Source: Paenibacillus sp. MAEPY2
GTDB lineage: Bacteria; Bacillota; Bacilli; Paenibacillales; Paenibacillaceae
Direction of reading: 5' to 3'
DNA: 64,000 nt
Assembly: GCF_000499205.1 (NCBI RefSeq)
Contig: NZ_AWUK01000032.1
Location: forward strand, 1-64,000
In this document: positions 1-9,290 of the stretch, one piece after another
How the letters are laid out: every line of letters begins with the position of its first letter
How positions within the stretch are numbered: position 1 is the first letter of the stretch
The notes under the pieces: model-generated
Database searches by the model: none
The model's input: the letters and a program-made list of their open reading frames with translations, nothing else
What the model was told of the DNA's origin: nothing
Translations under genes and position numbers: made by a program

Positions 1-17
1 GAATCCCTCCTGGGACG
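1..17 (+). tRNA. 3' end of a tRNA, probably tRNA-Arg(UCU), cut by the window edge
   Basis: The first 17 bases are identical to the 3' end (T-arm plus acceptor strand and G discriminator) of the complete tRNA-Arg(UCU) at 7466-7539 on the other strand. A rho-independent terminator follows directly. No CCA is encoded. Only the tail is visible, so the anticodon is inferred from the shared acceptor sequence. Confidence 0.7.
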
Positions 18-25
18 TAATAAAG

Positions 26-51
26 ATAGCTTCCTTCGGGGAGCTTTTTTT
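26..51 (+). terminator. terminator of the first tRNA
   Basis: Stem 28-34 pairs with 39-45 around a TTCG tetraloop and is followed by a run of T to position 51. It resembles the terminator behind the tRNA copy at 7434-7461. Confidence 0.85.
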
Positions 52-172
52 GCGTTCTGGGGATAATTGGGTACGTTCATTGCCTCATGTTGACATGGAA
101 TGTTATGCTGGTTTGTGTGTATGTATGTATCAATGCATACATATTAGACAAATAAAACATAGGAGATTTATC

Positions 173-1411
173 ATGCCCTCATCTTTACAACAAAACTCAC
201 CTAACCAGTCTGCAGTCGATAATTCATCGTCAGCATCCATGAAACTTGGACTCTTACTGGCAGGCATTATCGTTATTGCAGCGACAATGCGTTCACCGAT
301 TACGGCAACAGGTCCAATCGTGGATCTGATTCGTACAGATACAGGAATAAGTCATACCATGGCAGGCTTGCTGACCTCTCTTCCTTTGCTTGCCTTTGCG
401 GCAATCTCTCCCTTCGCTCCAAAATTGGCGCGAAGATTTGGACTTGAAACTGCTCTTTTAACAGCCATAATTCTTGTGACCATAGGTGTTGCCCTCCGGT
501 TCATGCCCTCTGTTCCCGTTCTCTTCGCAGGAACAGCGATTCTCGGATGCGGCATTGCCCTGAGCAACGTATTGCTGCCCAGTCTGATCAAGCGGGATTT
601 CCCATTGCGTGTAGGACTTGTTACCGGTCTCTATTCCGTGTCCATGAATATATGGGGCGCTATCGCCTCAGGAATCAGTGTTCCCGCGGCAGGGTTAACC
701 TCCATGGGATGGCATGCCTCACTCGGCATGTGGGCTATACTGTCCATTCTGGCCCTGATTCTCTGGCTGCCTCACGTCCGTTCTGGACGGCGCGGCGAAG
801 TTTACGTGGCTTCGAGAACGGAGACGAAGCCGGTTCGTCTTATTTCATCTTCCTTAGCATGGCATGTCACATTGTTCATGGGACTGCAATCTTTAATTTT
901 TTACACTACAATTACTTGGCTGCCTGAGGTTCTATCTGATCAGGGTTTCAGTTCCTCTTCAGCGGGCTGGATGCTATCCCTAATGCAAATGGTTAGTGTT
1001 CCGGTAACGTTCATCGTTCCGATTCTGGCTGGACGAATGAAAGATCAACGTGGGTTGACAGCAATTACAGGCTCATGTCTGATTCTGGGATACGCATTCC
1101 TTCTAAGCGGTATTTCCTCTCTCGTAACTGTCGGTGTTGCTTTGGCCGGAGTTGGAGCCGGAGCATCGTTCGGACTTGTAACCATGTTTTTCGTACTGCG
1201 TACGGCTGATGCAAGACAGGCTGCAGGACTTTCAGGAATGGCTCAATCCTTTGGGTACATGCTGGCGGCCTTCGGACCTTTGCTGTTCGGGTTAGTCCAT
1301 GAATGGACTCAGGGATGGACGGTTCCATTGCTAATACAAGTTGCCCTGGCCGTTGTGCTATTGTTCATGGGATTGAAAGCAAGTGCAAATCGGATGATTG
1401 GTTCACGTTAA
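173..1411 (+). CDS. MFS transporter, CynX/NimT (cyanate or nitroimidazole type) family
   Basis: A 412-residue integral membrane protein with about twelve hydrophobic segments. The opening TM1 region (ATMRSPITATGPIV) followed by a long run of TM pairs is typical of the CynX/NimT/YycB branch of the major facilitator superfamily. Members export or import small anions or drugs; the substrate here is unknown. The frame is open from position 50, but AGGAG at 161-165 sits 7 bases before the ATG at 173, so that start is chosen. The first ~20 residues are polar and cytoplasmic. A perfect terminator follows at 1434-1467. The gene is monocistronic and convergent with the large protease gene. Confidence 0.85.
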   Translation: MPSSLQQNSPNQSAVDNSSSASMKLGLLLAGIIVIAATMRSPITATGPIVDLIRTDTGISHTMAGLLTSLPLLAFAAISPFAPKLARRFGLETALLTAIILVTIGVALRFMPSVPVLFAGTAILGCGIALSNVLLPSLIKRDFPLRVGLVTGLYSVSMNIWGAIASGISVPAAGLTSMGWHASLGMWAILSILALILWLPHVRSGRRGEVYVASRTETKPVRLISSSLAWHVTLFMGLQSLIFYTTITWLPEVLSDQGFSSSSAGWMLSLMQMVSVPVTFIVPILAGRMKDQRGLTAITGSCLILGYAFLLSGISSLVTVGVALAGVGAGASFGLVTMFFVLRTADARQAAGLSGMAQSFGYMLAAFGPLLFGLVHEWTQGWTVPLLIQVALAVVLLFMGLKASANRMIGSR

Positions 1412-1433
1412 ATTAGAGTTTTTATAACATAAT

Positions 1434-1467
1434 AAAGAGACCTTCTGTGATAGAAGGTCTCTTTTTG
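1434..1467. terminator. terminator between convergent genes
   Basis: An 11-bp stem (1436-1446 with 1452-1461), a short loop and a TTTTT tail on the + strand end the MFS gene. The opposite strand has a weaker T-tract, so the hairpin may also stop the protease transcript. Confidence 0.85.
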
Positions 1468-1508
1468 TAGACTCACGATTTAATAAAGATACATATTTTT
1501 TTTCAACA

Positions 1509-4500
1509 TTAAATTTTATCCAAATGTTCAAGTAGACGGTACAGAATAACAGATACTTGAGCACGAGTCGATGTAGATTTTGGAGCAAATTCGTTACCTG
1601 ACATACCTTTTACCAAACCGTTCTCAACCGCAAAAGCAACAGCTGACTTGGCTTCTTCCGAAATCAGATCTCCATCTTTAAAAGCTACTGATGTTGACCC
1701 TTTTTCCAAATTCAAAGATTCTGCTATCATCATAACCATTTTTTCACGTGTCAATTGATCTTGTGCACCCACTTCTTTACTGCGGGTTTCCCAATCGACT
1801 CCTGTTCCGAAAATACGATCAAGCAAAGTTGCAAATTCTGCATGAGTAATGGTGCTATTCGGTGAGAATGTGCTCGCACTGATGCCCTTAGCAATTTGCT
1901 GAGAGGCTATAACTTCAATTTCATCTTTAGCCCAGTGATTTGTGATGTCTCCAAAAGTTACATCATTCTCCACAACAACATAAGCACCTGGTTGTGTTAC
2001 ATTGAATTCCAATTGCCCTTTTTGAGACACATTAGACAAAGATGCAGGCTGCCATGTTTCTTTTGTTGTCTGATGATAGGCAATAATTTTACGTGTGTCT
2101 TTAACAGAATTCACATCATACTTTAACGTAAGCCCAATATTGTGCTTGAATTTGGCTGATTCAAGATCAATAGTTACAATTTGAGAAACAATATTCAGGT
2201 TTTGTTTGTTATCGCTGCCTCCTGCAACATGCAACTTCAAGCTGAATCCGCTAGCGGTAATGTAATCCGTTAATGAAGCAGCAGGAATGGTCACATTAAA
2301 CGTTTTGCCCTCAATGATTAGAATTTTACCTGAGGCTTGAATCTTATCAGCAAGCGCCTTACTGAATGTCAGATCCACTAGATTATATTTGTCAAACTCT
2401 ACGCTTGATACATCAAGCTTGATTTCTTTCCTATCATCCTGCAATTGTGTGTTGATTACCGTTTCGGAAATTGCAGCTGTAGCATTTGTAGTTCCGTCAG
2501 CATTTTTCTTTTCGGAAACAGATGCATCACCTTTAATAGTAGGAGTTGCTGTAGGTGATGTTGATTGGTTGGAGGAGCTTGATCCGCCTGAAGACCCTGA
2601 ACCAGAGCCCGGTGATGGTGTTTCCGGATTAGGAACCTCTGGACCCGGTACTTCCGGATCAGGATTTTTTTTCACCAACAGTAATGTTGACGCTGTTCCA
2701 GTTAAGCCTTGTAAGTCTTTCACAGACAGTTCCACAGTGTACTCCCCAGCTACCAACTTGCCAAGTTTAACACTGAATGAACCGTCTTCTTCAACTTTAA
2801 AGTCTCCTTCTTTAATCTTCTTACCCGTTGTATCTTTCACACTGTAACCAGCCTTCAATGAAGCTGATACGTCCAGATCAGTATCCCATCCATTTTTAAG
2901 CGCTGGAGCAGCTTCGATATAAAGATCATTAACATTACCTGTCAAAGCTTCTTTGTCCGCCTGCTCCATTTCCAACTTTGCTGGTGCCGTTACAACCGGA
3001 GCAGCTTTTTTTACCAAAAATGGAGAAGTATCTTCAATATATGTTTTGCCATCCACACCGATTGCGGTAATGTCAACCGTGTAAAGACCATCCGGAATTG
3101 TAGTTACCTCGTCAGTAGTGTAGTCTGCATACTCCCCATCCCAAGCCAGATTATATCTTGTGTTAGCAGCGAAATTGTTGTAGCCGCCAAAGATAGATCC
3201 AATATATCCATCTCCATAATAGCCCCCTTCCGGATTAAGGCCATCGAAGATCTCAATAAGTGCAAAATTCATGGGATTATGGAATTCCATAGCTACATTG
3301 AGTGTATCCAGCGTACCATCAGACTTCAATGGATAATGGAACGGGTTCTTCTCTGTACCTTTTACAGTCTCAATGTATTTAACGCCTGCCTGTGTTACGT
3401 TGAAATGTGCAACATAAGGCACCGTGAATGTGTTCGTTCCATCAGACAACTGAAGATATCCTTGCGCTTCTGATACCGCAGTAACCCCTTTTGGAACGGT
3501 AATGGTCACCTGCAACTCTTCCTCACCACTCAGTGTAAAAGAGCTCTTGTCCACCACAACGGATACGCCTGGCACCGTACGTGTTGGATTCACGCTCACT
3601 GTGTAGTTTTCACCGCTGCCATTCAGCGACTCCACTTTAATCGTTTTGCTGACGGTTTTTTCGTCCGTGTTCAGGAAGTTGCCGAAATTGACACTACCTG
3701 TAACATTAGGCTTCTCAACTACCGTCCCATTCTCTGTATATTTCGTTACATCTAATACTTTAACCAGGGCAGCAGGATCAATTGCTTTCACCGCTTGAAT
3801 ACGTCCTGCACCTTGATCAAACACATCATATTTCGTCGTATCGAGAACTTTACCATTGTTCATGAGTGCAACTTTGATATCAAATGGTGTCCAGTCACTG
3901 TGCTTCTCAATCAACAGGGCAACCAGTCCGGCAACATGAGGTGTAGCCATACTTGTACCTGATTTACGATCATAAGCCTGTGAATAATCTGCTCCGGGCT
4001 CATCCTTGCCATAGGCAGGAACAGTAGACAAAATGCTGGTACCCGGCGCAACTACATCCGGTTTGATATCCAGAGTCACCTTGGCTGGTCCGCGGGAACT
4101 GGATGTATTCATTTCATCGCCAGCCGTTTGGCCTTTAACAAAGTCATTGAAGCTCACTTCAACACGTTGGCCGGCATCCAGCTCAGCTTTGATACTTTCT
4201 CCATCTTCCTTCGACATGCTCAAGGTTGGAATGAGTTCAAAATTATCTCCCAAGCTCACACCGATCGGACCTGGAATATTGTTATATACGATAATCGCAA
4301 CAGCACCAGCTGCTTTGGCATTGGCTACTTTCTCCACAAATGCCAGCTCACCACGCTGTACAAAAGCCACTTTACCCGTGAAATCCTTGCCTTCAAAATC
4401 GGTCGGTTTACCCAACCCGGCAAATACAAGCCCATATTGATCTGTCAAAACAGATTCCGGATCTGCTGAAAGGCTCCAGCCCATTACATCAAGACGGTAC

Positions 4501-6053
4501 ACCGACTCAGTAACAGCCAATGGACTTTGCTCTGTTTTCGTTGGAGCAATCGCAGGCTCTTCTTTTGCAGGTGCAACCTCTGGAGATGTTTCGATCGGCG
4601 CAGATGGAGAGGCTGGTTGAGTAGGATCTTCTGATTCACTGATCTCGGCAGTAGGTGATGCAGCATCGGCAGGTGTTTCGGATGATACTCCACCTTGCTC
4701 CGATTCGGACAAAGCAGCTTCACCAACTGCATCTTCCGGTGTTGGTGATGGTTCGCCTTGAGCCGGAATTTCAGAAGTATCCTTTCCCGGTGCTGTTCCC
4801 AACTCAGGAGATGGCTCTACCTCAGGGACAGGTTTTTCCTCCGGAAGCACACCTTCACCTTCCTCACCAATCCAGAAATGAGTGTTGGCTGTAATCGTTT
4901 GACTAGGGCCTGTGGAGTTACCTACAGTAATCGCCATAGCCGATGCTCCTGGGGAGCCCAATGTATAGCGGTTAGGACCACTGTTACCACTCGCCACAAC
5001 AGCTGTTACGCCAGCTAACATGGCATTGTTAAGAGCAACCGAGGTAATATAACTTGGATCATTGGCAGCATTACCCAGTGAGAGATTGATCACGTCCATA
5101 CCATCAGCAACGGAACGATCAATTCCCCCCAGTACCCATGAGGTCTGTCCACTGCCATAAGGTCCAAGAACACGATAGGCATAGATATCCGCTTCAGGAG
5201 CAACTCCGACAATGCCGTAGTCCCCTGCTTCACGAGCAGCAATGGTACCTGCTACGTGAGTACCATGGGAAGTATAATAGGAGCTTCCCGTGTCATTGAA
5301 TTCCGGTTGACCAGAAACCTTCCACTCTTCATGTGTTGTTTCGTAAGGATCATTGTCATTTCCCACGAAATCCCATCCACCTTTGTAGGCATCTTGCAAA
5401 TTAGGATGCTCATAATCAATTCCTGTATCAATAACACCCACTTTGACGCCTTTTCCTTTGTATCCCAGATTCCATACTTCAGGGGCGCCAATAAATGGTG
5501 CGGTATCTTTCATATAAGGATTCACTTCATCTGTTTCCGGGGCTACGGTAATTTCAAGGTCAGGATATACACTGACAACACCCGGTATGCGAAGCAACTG
5601 TCCCAATTGGTTGCCCTTAAGTTCGATGGCTACACCATTCAGGGCGTATGCGTAATTTTCCAATACTTCATGTTTGATTTTATTCTGAGTGAGGCTTTGT
5701 GCAAATGACTCTTGTTGTTGCTCCACTTGAGTCACAGCCTTTGTTTCCATAGAGGAGGTAAAAGATTTACCTGAGAGGGTAGATTCGCCTTGCGCCACAG
5801 CAACTGGCTTATTGGAGAGCTCAACAATTACTCGTGTTTTCTCTGCCCCGAGACCTTCCAAGCTCTTGTCCAAAAATGGATCTGCTGCAAGCTGTTCTTC
5901 CCGCTGGGCAAGAATCTCTCTCCATTGTGTGGCTTCAGCCTTACTTAGCGAGTTCTCAAACTGAACACCTACAGGAGCGGCTCCGGCCACTGGCATGATG
6001 ATAGAAAAAGTCATTAGAATACTTAACAATATGGATATCAATCTTTTATTCAA
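1509..6053 (-). CDS. S8 subtilisin-like serine protease with PA domain and C-terminal SLH modules
   Basis: A secreted cell-surface protease of 1514 residues. The longest frame begins at a TTG at 6074, but that stretch contains the ribosome-binding site AGGAGGGG. The TTG at 6053, eight bases after it, is therefore taken as start and opens directly into a signal peptide ending near GAA. Order of parts: signal peptide; I9-type propeptide (~65-165); S8 catalytic domain with Asp209 (VIDTGID), His263 (HGTHVAG), oxyanion Asn357 (ASGNSG) and Ser701 (GTSMATPH); a Pro/Glu/Ser-rich insert ~397-513; a PA domain ~540-640 within the catalytic fold; Fn3-like domains; a Gly/Ser/Pro linker; and C-terminal SLH repeats (one clear, two degenerate) that should bind secondary cell-wall polymer. 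It resembles Vpr/C5a-peptidase-type subtilases. All catalytic residues are present. Confidence 0.95.
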   Translation of the reverse strand: MNKRLISILLSILMTFSIIMPVAGAAPVGVQFENSLSKAEATQWREILAQREEQLAADPFLDKSLEGLGAEKTRVIVELSNKPVAVAQGESTLSGKSFTSSMETKAVTQVEQQQESFAQSLTQNKIKHEVLENYAYALNGVAIELKGNQLGQLLRIPGVVSVYPDLEITVAPETDEVNPYMKDTAPFIGAPEVWNLGYKGKGVKVGVIDTGIDYEHPNLQDAYKGGWDFVGNDNDPYETTHEEWKVSGQPEFNDTGSSYYTSHGTHVAGTIAAREAGDYGIVGVAPEADIYAYRVLGPYGSGQTSWVLGGIDRSVADGMDVINLSLGNAANDPSYITSVALNNAMLAGVTAVVASGNSGPNRYTLGSPGASAMAITVGNSTGPSQTITANTHFWIGEEGEGVLPEEKPVPEVEPSPELGTAPGKDTSEIPAQGEPSPTPEDAVGEAALSESEQGGVSSETPADAASPTAEISESEDPTQPASPSAPIETSPEVAPAKEEPAIAPTKTEQSPLAVTESVYRLDVMGWSLSADPESVLTDQYGLVFAGLGKPTDFEGKDFTGKVAFVQRGELAFVEKVANAKAAGAVAIIVYNNIPGPIGVSLGDNFELIPTLSMSKEDGESIKAELDAGQRVEVSFNDFVKGQTAGDEMNTSSSRGPAKVTLDIKPDVVAPGTSILSTVPAYGKDEPGADYSQAYDRKSGTSMATPHVAGLVALLIEKHSDWTPFDIKVALMNNGKVLDTTKYDVFDQGAGRIQAVKAIDPAALVKVLDVTKYTENGTVVEKPNVTGSVNFGNFLNTDEKTVSKTIKVESLNGSGENYTVSVNPTRTVPGVSVVVDKSSFTLSGEEELQVTITVPKGVTAVSEAQGYLQLSDGTNTFTVPYVAHFNVTQAGVKYIETVKGTEKNPFHYPLKSDGTLDTLNVAMEFHNPMNFALIEIFDGLNPEGGYYGDGYIGSIFGGYNNFAANTRYNLAWDGEYADYTTDEVTTIPDGLYTVDITAIGVDGKTYIEDTSPFLVKKAAPVVTAPAKLEMEQADKEALTGNVNDLYIEAAPALKNGWDTDLDVSASLKAGYSVKDTTGKKIKEGDFKVEEDGSFSVKLGKLVAGEYTVELSVKDLQGLTGTASTLLLVKKNPDPEVPGPEVPNPETPSPGSGSGSSGGSSSSNQSTSPTATPTIKGDASVSEKKNADGTTNATAAISETVINTQLQDDRKEIKLDVSSVEFDKYNLVDLTFSKALADKIQASGKILIIEGKTFNVTIPAASLTDYITASGFSLKLHVAGGSDNKQNLNIVSQIVTIDLESAKFKHNIGLTLKYDVNSVKDTRKIIAYHQTTKETWQPASLSNVSQKGQLEFNVTQPGAYVVVENDVTFGDITNHWAKDEIEVIASQQIAKGISASTFSPNSTITHAEFATLLDRIFGTGVDWETRSKEVGAQDQLTREKMVMMIAESLNLEKGSTSVAFKDGDLISEEAKSAVAFAVENGLVKGMSGNEFAPKSTSTRAQVSVILYRLLEHLDKI

Positions 6054-6434
6054 GGCTATGCCCCTCCTTCTCAATATGAAAGTACCTCACCAATCACCTG
6101 GGTCCTGCTATGACAAGTACTGCAATACCTGTGACAACTCACCGCCCTATCTGCAAGAAGATTGACCCTTGGTAAATTATTCTACTAAAATAACACATTC
6201 ACCTTCTAAATAATTACAGTTATGATATAAAAATTACTTATATGGTTCTTGAGTAAGAGAAACGTGTAAAATTGTATTTATTTGTCGATTGAATATTTCA
6301 ATTTTTAATTACTGCATAGGAAAAAAGGCCAAGAGCCTCTTCATCTGAAAGAGATTCTCAGCCTTTATGTGATCGGAGATTTTGATAGAAAAACAGGATA
6401 TGAGTTCATTTAACAAAGATATTCATTTGATTAG
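6054..6434. other. intergenic region, protease promoter side and methyltransferase terminator
   Basis: About 380 AT-rich bases with no supported gene. It must hold the promoter of the protease (minus strand); I cannot single out a convincing -35/-10 pair. Its distal part holds the terminator at 6321-6366. Confidence 0.6.
6321..6366 (-). terminator. terminator of the methyltransferase gene
   Basis: Read on the minus strand, AAAGGC and GAGA arms pair with CTC and GGCCTTTTTT in an interrupted stem ending in a T-run, about 70 bases after the stop codon at 6435. Confidence 0.75.
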
Positions 6435-7208
6435 TTAACGTCCTGGCTTCACGGCTTCAATACGAAGACGCTTGTAATCGGCATAGATTGCATCATCTTT
6501 CCAGAGTTTTGGCACAACCATTTGGCTGGTTTCACGACAGATTTTCTGAATCTGCTCCTGATTCAAACCCTCAAAATAGTCCCCACCAAAATGAGACAAC
6601 CAGCCCTCTATACCCTGTTCACCATCCGCTAGTCTGGTAGGGCGGTCATAATGGTAGGCCTGTCGTACCAAAAATCCGCCTTGTTCCAGAATGTTGCTAT
6701 ATTGCCCAATCGTCGGGAAATACCAGGGATTGCGCTCTGATCCACGAATGCCAGTGTTTCGTTCAAACACTTCCTCTAATGCATCTACAATGATCTGCAC
6801 ATTTCCTTTGCCGCCGAACTCCGCTACAAAACGTCCTCCGGGCTTCAAAGACCTCCATATACTGTCCACTACAAGTCGCGGACTTCGCATCCAATGCAGT
6901 GCTGCATTGGAAAAGACTGCATCATAGAGCCTGCTCGTCTCAAACTGATGTCCATCACCTTCCACGAACTCGATATCGGGAAACTTCTCCCTCGCACGAC
7001 GAATCATGTCTGGTGATGCATCCATGCCAATCACCTCAGCCTGCGCTACAGAAATTTCGTACGTCAAATCCCCCGTCCCGCATCCTAAGTCGAGAATAAC
7101 CTCCCCCTTTTGAGGTTGAAGCCATGAGATCAGACTTTTACCGTAACCCGATACAAAAGCCAGTTTGTTATCATATTCATCCGCTTGCCATTGATTCATT
7201 GATTGCAT
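6435..7208 (-). CDS. class I SAM-dependent methyltransferase
   Basis: A soluble Rossmann-fold methyltransferase, 257 residues from the chosen start. Motif I is VILDLGCGTGDLTY, followed by an acidic motif II (VIGMDASPDMI) and a motif IV-like segment (YDAVFSNAALHWM). The ALHW stretch and overall layout resemble trans-aconitate methyltransferase and related small-molecule methylases; the substrate is not predictable. The frame is open to 7244, where no ribosome-binding site is seen. The ATG at 7208 follows a GGTGG and is preferred; the ATG at 7199 (MNQWQA) is equally possible. Single gene with its own terminator. Confidence 0.85.
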   Translation of the reverse strand: MQSMNQWQADEYDNKLAFVSGYGKSLISWLQPQKGEVILDLGCGTGDLTYEISVAQAEVIGMDASPDMIRRAREKFPDIEFVEGDGHQFETSRLYDAVFSNAALHWMRSPRLVVDSIWRSLKPGGRFVAEFGGKGNVQIIVDALEEVFERNTGIRGSERNPWYFPTIGQYSNILEQGGFLVRQAYHYDRPTRLADGEQGIEGWLSHFGGDYFEGLNQEQIQKICRETSQMVVPKLWKDDAIYADYKRLRIEAVKPGR

Positions 7209-7433
7209 GGATACCACCATCGCTTTCATGATTGATATCTTCATTGTGTCATAAGATGGTTTATTATTTAAATATATAAATTCTATACACTTAATAGGTT
7301 ATACCTATATACTTTCGACTCTTTCCATGAAAAGCAGATTCCCTCACTCTTGCCGTATTCAGTCGAGACTGCGAAGTATTCCTCCCGAAGCTTATCCTCC
7401 GACGAACCTTTGGGGTTCTCATCCCCTGGACGC

Positions 7434-7461
7434 AAAAAAGCTTCCCGAAGGAAGCTTTTTT
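7434..7461 (-). terminator. terminator of tRNA-Arg
   Basis: A perfect 12-bp stem (7434-7445 with 7450-7461) with a four-base loop, TTTTTT at the 3' side, lying five bases after the tRNA discriminator. Confidence 0.9.
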
Positions 7462-7465
7462 CTTA

Positions 7466-7539
<74 letters not shown>

Positions 7540-7820
7540 AAATATGTATAAAAAATACGGCGCGATTCCTATTATACTCCGTTTTCTAAATTTTTCAATA
7601 GTTTTATAAAAAAATTAATAATTGCATCTTTCCACATGACTTGAACGTATTATTTTCATACTCAACACAGGTACAGAATATGAATGCTTTAAGCAGGCAA
7701 TATTGAGGATATTAAGCTCAGATGCATATAGAAAATGGGCAAACATATTCACGATGAGTATTGCTGGGTAATCTTTTGCATACATACATTTCACTGAATT
7801 AGATAAAGGAGAGAAACGCT

Positions 7821-8114
7821 ATGAGACAACTGTTATCAGCATTATCCTATTTTAGTATTTTCTTCGCCCCGTTCCTGTTTCCCATCATTATTTGGATTGT
7901 TGCCAAAGACAACTATATTGAGGGACATGCTAAACGGGCCCTATTTTCGCATATATTCCCGTTTCTTGCGGCAATTCCGCTACTTTATTTCTTCGTTACC
8001 GCCCACAGTCTCGGTTCCGCTGTCGGATTTATAATTCTGTTCTTTGTCATTTATGCATTAAGTTTTGTATACAATATCGTTAAAGGGATTCAAGTGCTGC
8101 GTGAATATGCCTAA
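7821..8114 (+). CDS. small membrane protein, DUF4870-like
   Basis: 97 residues, mostly hydrophobic with three predicted membrane helices. The N-terminal pattern LSYFSIFFAPFLFPIIIW followed by a short polar loop and HAKRAL resembles DUF4870 (Tic20-like) small integral membrane proteins, whose function is not established. The start ATG at 7821 follows AAGGAGAG at a good distance. It is a single gene; a bidirectional hairpin lies 37 bases downstream. Confidence 0.75.
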   Translation: MRQLLSALSYFSIFFAPFLFPIIIWIVAKDNYIEGHAKRALFSHIFPFLAAIPLLYFFVTAHSLGSAVGFIILFFVIYALSFVYNIVKGIQVLREYA

Positions 8115-8150
8115 CCACAAGTTTTCACAATCAAGTTAAATTAAACATTC

Positions 8151-8182
8151 AAAAACCCGCCTTTCGGAAGAAGGGCGGGTTT
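8151..8182. terminator. bidirectional terminator
   Basis: The AAACCCGCC arm (8153-8161) pairs with GGCGGGTTT (8174-8182). On the minus strand it ends in TTTTT, directly behind the 42-residue gene at 8194; it can also stop the + strand gene. Confidence 0.85.
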
Positions 8183-8193
8183 CAGCATTCCGG

Positions 8194-8322
8194 TTACTTG
8201 TTTCCCTGACGCCACGGATTTTTCTGGGCAGGACGCTTGCTGTTTATGGCTAGCACTTCCTCGGCAAACTCGGTATGATGCGCGTAAAGGTTTCCTTTGT
8301 TTTTCTTGAACTTGGAAGCCAT
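8194..8322 (-). CDS. 42-residue basic protein, unknown function
   Basis: A short gene: MASKFKKNKGNLYAHHTEF is the N-terminus, and the protein ends RQGNK. It is rich in Lys, Asn and His with no hydrophobic segment. Support for a real gene: a near-perfect ribosome-binding site (GGGGAGGTGA, five bases before the ATG) and a rho-independent terminator 12 bases after the stop. The composition recalls small spore-associated or stress proteins of Bacillales, but I do not recognise the family. It lies 91 bases downstream of the hypothetical gene ending at 8414 on the same strand and may share its transcript. Confidence 0.75.
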   Translation of the reverse strand: MASKFKKNKGNLYAHHTEFAEEVLAINSKRPAQKNPWRQGNK

Positions 8323-8413
8323 TGCTATCACCTCCCCGGAACTTGTATTTAGTATGGCTCCGGGTAATTCCGCTTATCCTTTGCCCCAATCGGCATATGT
8401 TGGAACACTCTCC

Positions 8414-8770
8414 TTACGCCTGCCCCACTAAATAGCGCTGAAGAGTCGGCCCCAGTAAGCCAAAAGCAAGCAGTTCACTCTGAAACCGGGCTTTATCCTC
8501 TCCTGCTGTAATGCCTTCACTGTTCTCAAACGCCGTTTCCGTGGCATCTTCAAACGCTGTGTGCATATTGTTATTGTACCAGTCCAGGACAGCATCCGAA
8601 TGATTGCGTACAATTCGAACAACTTCTAGCGAGTTCCCTGGCTGGGTTGCCGTAACGTATACAAGCAAAGACGGGTCCCCCGTATTTCCAGGCTGCACCT
8701 CAACTTCTGCACAAGACAATCCATCCACTTCGGTTAATCTGCGTATTTTGGCATCCTGAATAGCATACAT
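8414..8770 (-). CDS. hypothetical protein, 118 residues
   Basis: No family recognised. The protein is acidic, soluble and without signal peptide. The N-terminal half looks like mixed strands (ending near VRIVRN) and the C-terminal half is helical and Glu/Ala-rich (AFEDATETAFENSEG). The ATG at 8770 has AAGGAGC upstream. It lies 25 bases behind the hypothetical gene 8796-9095 on the same strand, so the two probably form an operon. Confidence 0.7.
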   Translation of the reverse strand: MYAIQDAKIRRLTEVDGLSCAEVEVQPGNTGDPSLLVYVTATQPGNSLEVVRIVRNHSDAVLDWYNNNMHTAFEDATETAFENSEGITAGEDKARFQSELLAFGLLGPTLQRYLVGQA

Positions 8771-8795
8771 TTGTTATCGCGCTCCTTTGTCCATT

Positions 8796-9095
8796 TCATG
8801 TACTTTGTTCGATCTGGTATCGGGTCTCCGGTGTTCCCAAGCGATATATCTCCCGATACACCTGCTGTAATACAGTTTCATATGCACGGTTTACAGTCTC
8901 CTCCGGCGTATCCGGCCAAGGAAATACCATTCCTGGAAAGGCTTCTTCCTCTTTTTCCTGCATTAGATTAAGCAGTCCCAGTAATTGTTCCGCCTCTTGA
9001 GGCGTCGCATGGATAACCCATTCATACGACGTTGCGTACGGGTCCGGAATAACGGAGCGCCCCATGACAGATACATAATAGGTCATACTGTCCAT
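8796..9095 (-). CDS. hypothetical protein, ~99 residues
   Basis: No family recognised. Soluble; begins MDSMTYYVSVMGRS and contains a probable helical core around ATPQEAEQLLGLLNLMQE followed by a Trp/Pro stretch. AAGGAG lies 11 bases before the ATG at 9095. An in-frame TTG at 9101 is closer to the site and is the alternative start. First gene of the small minus-strand operon with 8414-8770; it is divergent from the asparagine synthetase gene, with ~195 bases between them for both promoters. Confidence 0.7.
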   Translation of the reverse strand: MDSMTYYVSVMGRSVIPDPYATSYEWVIHATPQEAEQLLGLLNLMQEKEEEAFPGMVFPWPDTPEETVNRAYETVLQQVYREIYRLGTPETRYQIEQST

Positions 9096-9290
9096 TTGCA
9101 AGTTCTCTCCTTCACAGGCATGTTGAGGCCGTTGTCCCTAGAACTAGTTTCCGAAGAGGACAGACATTTTATGCCTGCTTTCGGCATATATTTGTTACGA
9201 CTTCTGACGAAAAAGACAACATTTGCTGGCTGTTAGCAACTTAAGCAGCCATTCGGATGAATGACTCGACTAAGAAAGGATGAACAAACC

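Noticed and set aside
2389-2847. 152-codon + strand open frame inside the protease
   Set aside because: Antisense of the Gly/Ser/Pro linker and Fn3 region; composition only reflects the opposite strand.
9101-9290. Possible T-box or riboswitch before asnB
   Set aside because: The leader is short, lacks a specifier-type stem and antiterminator, and has only a small ATGCC/GGCAT hairpin.
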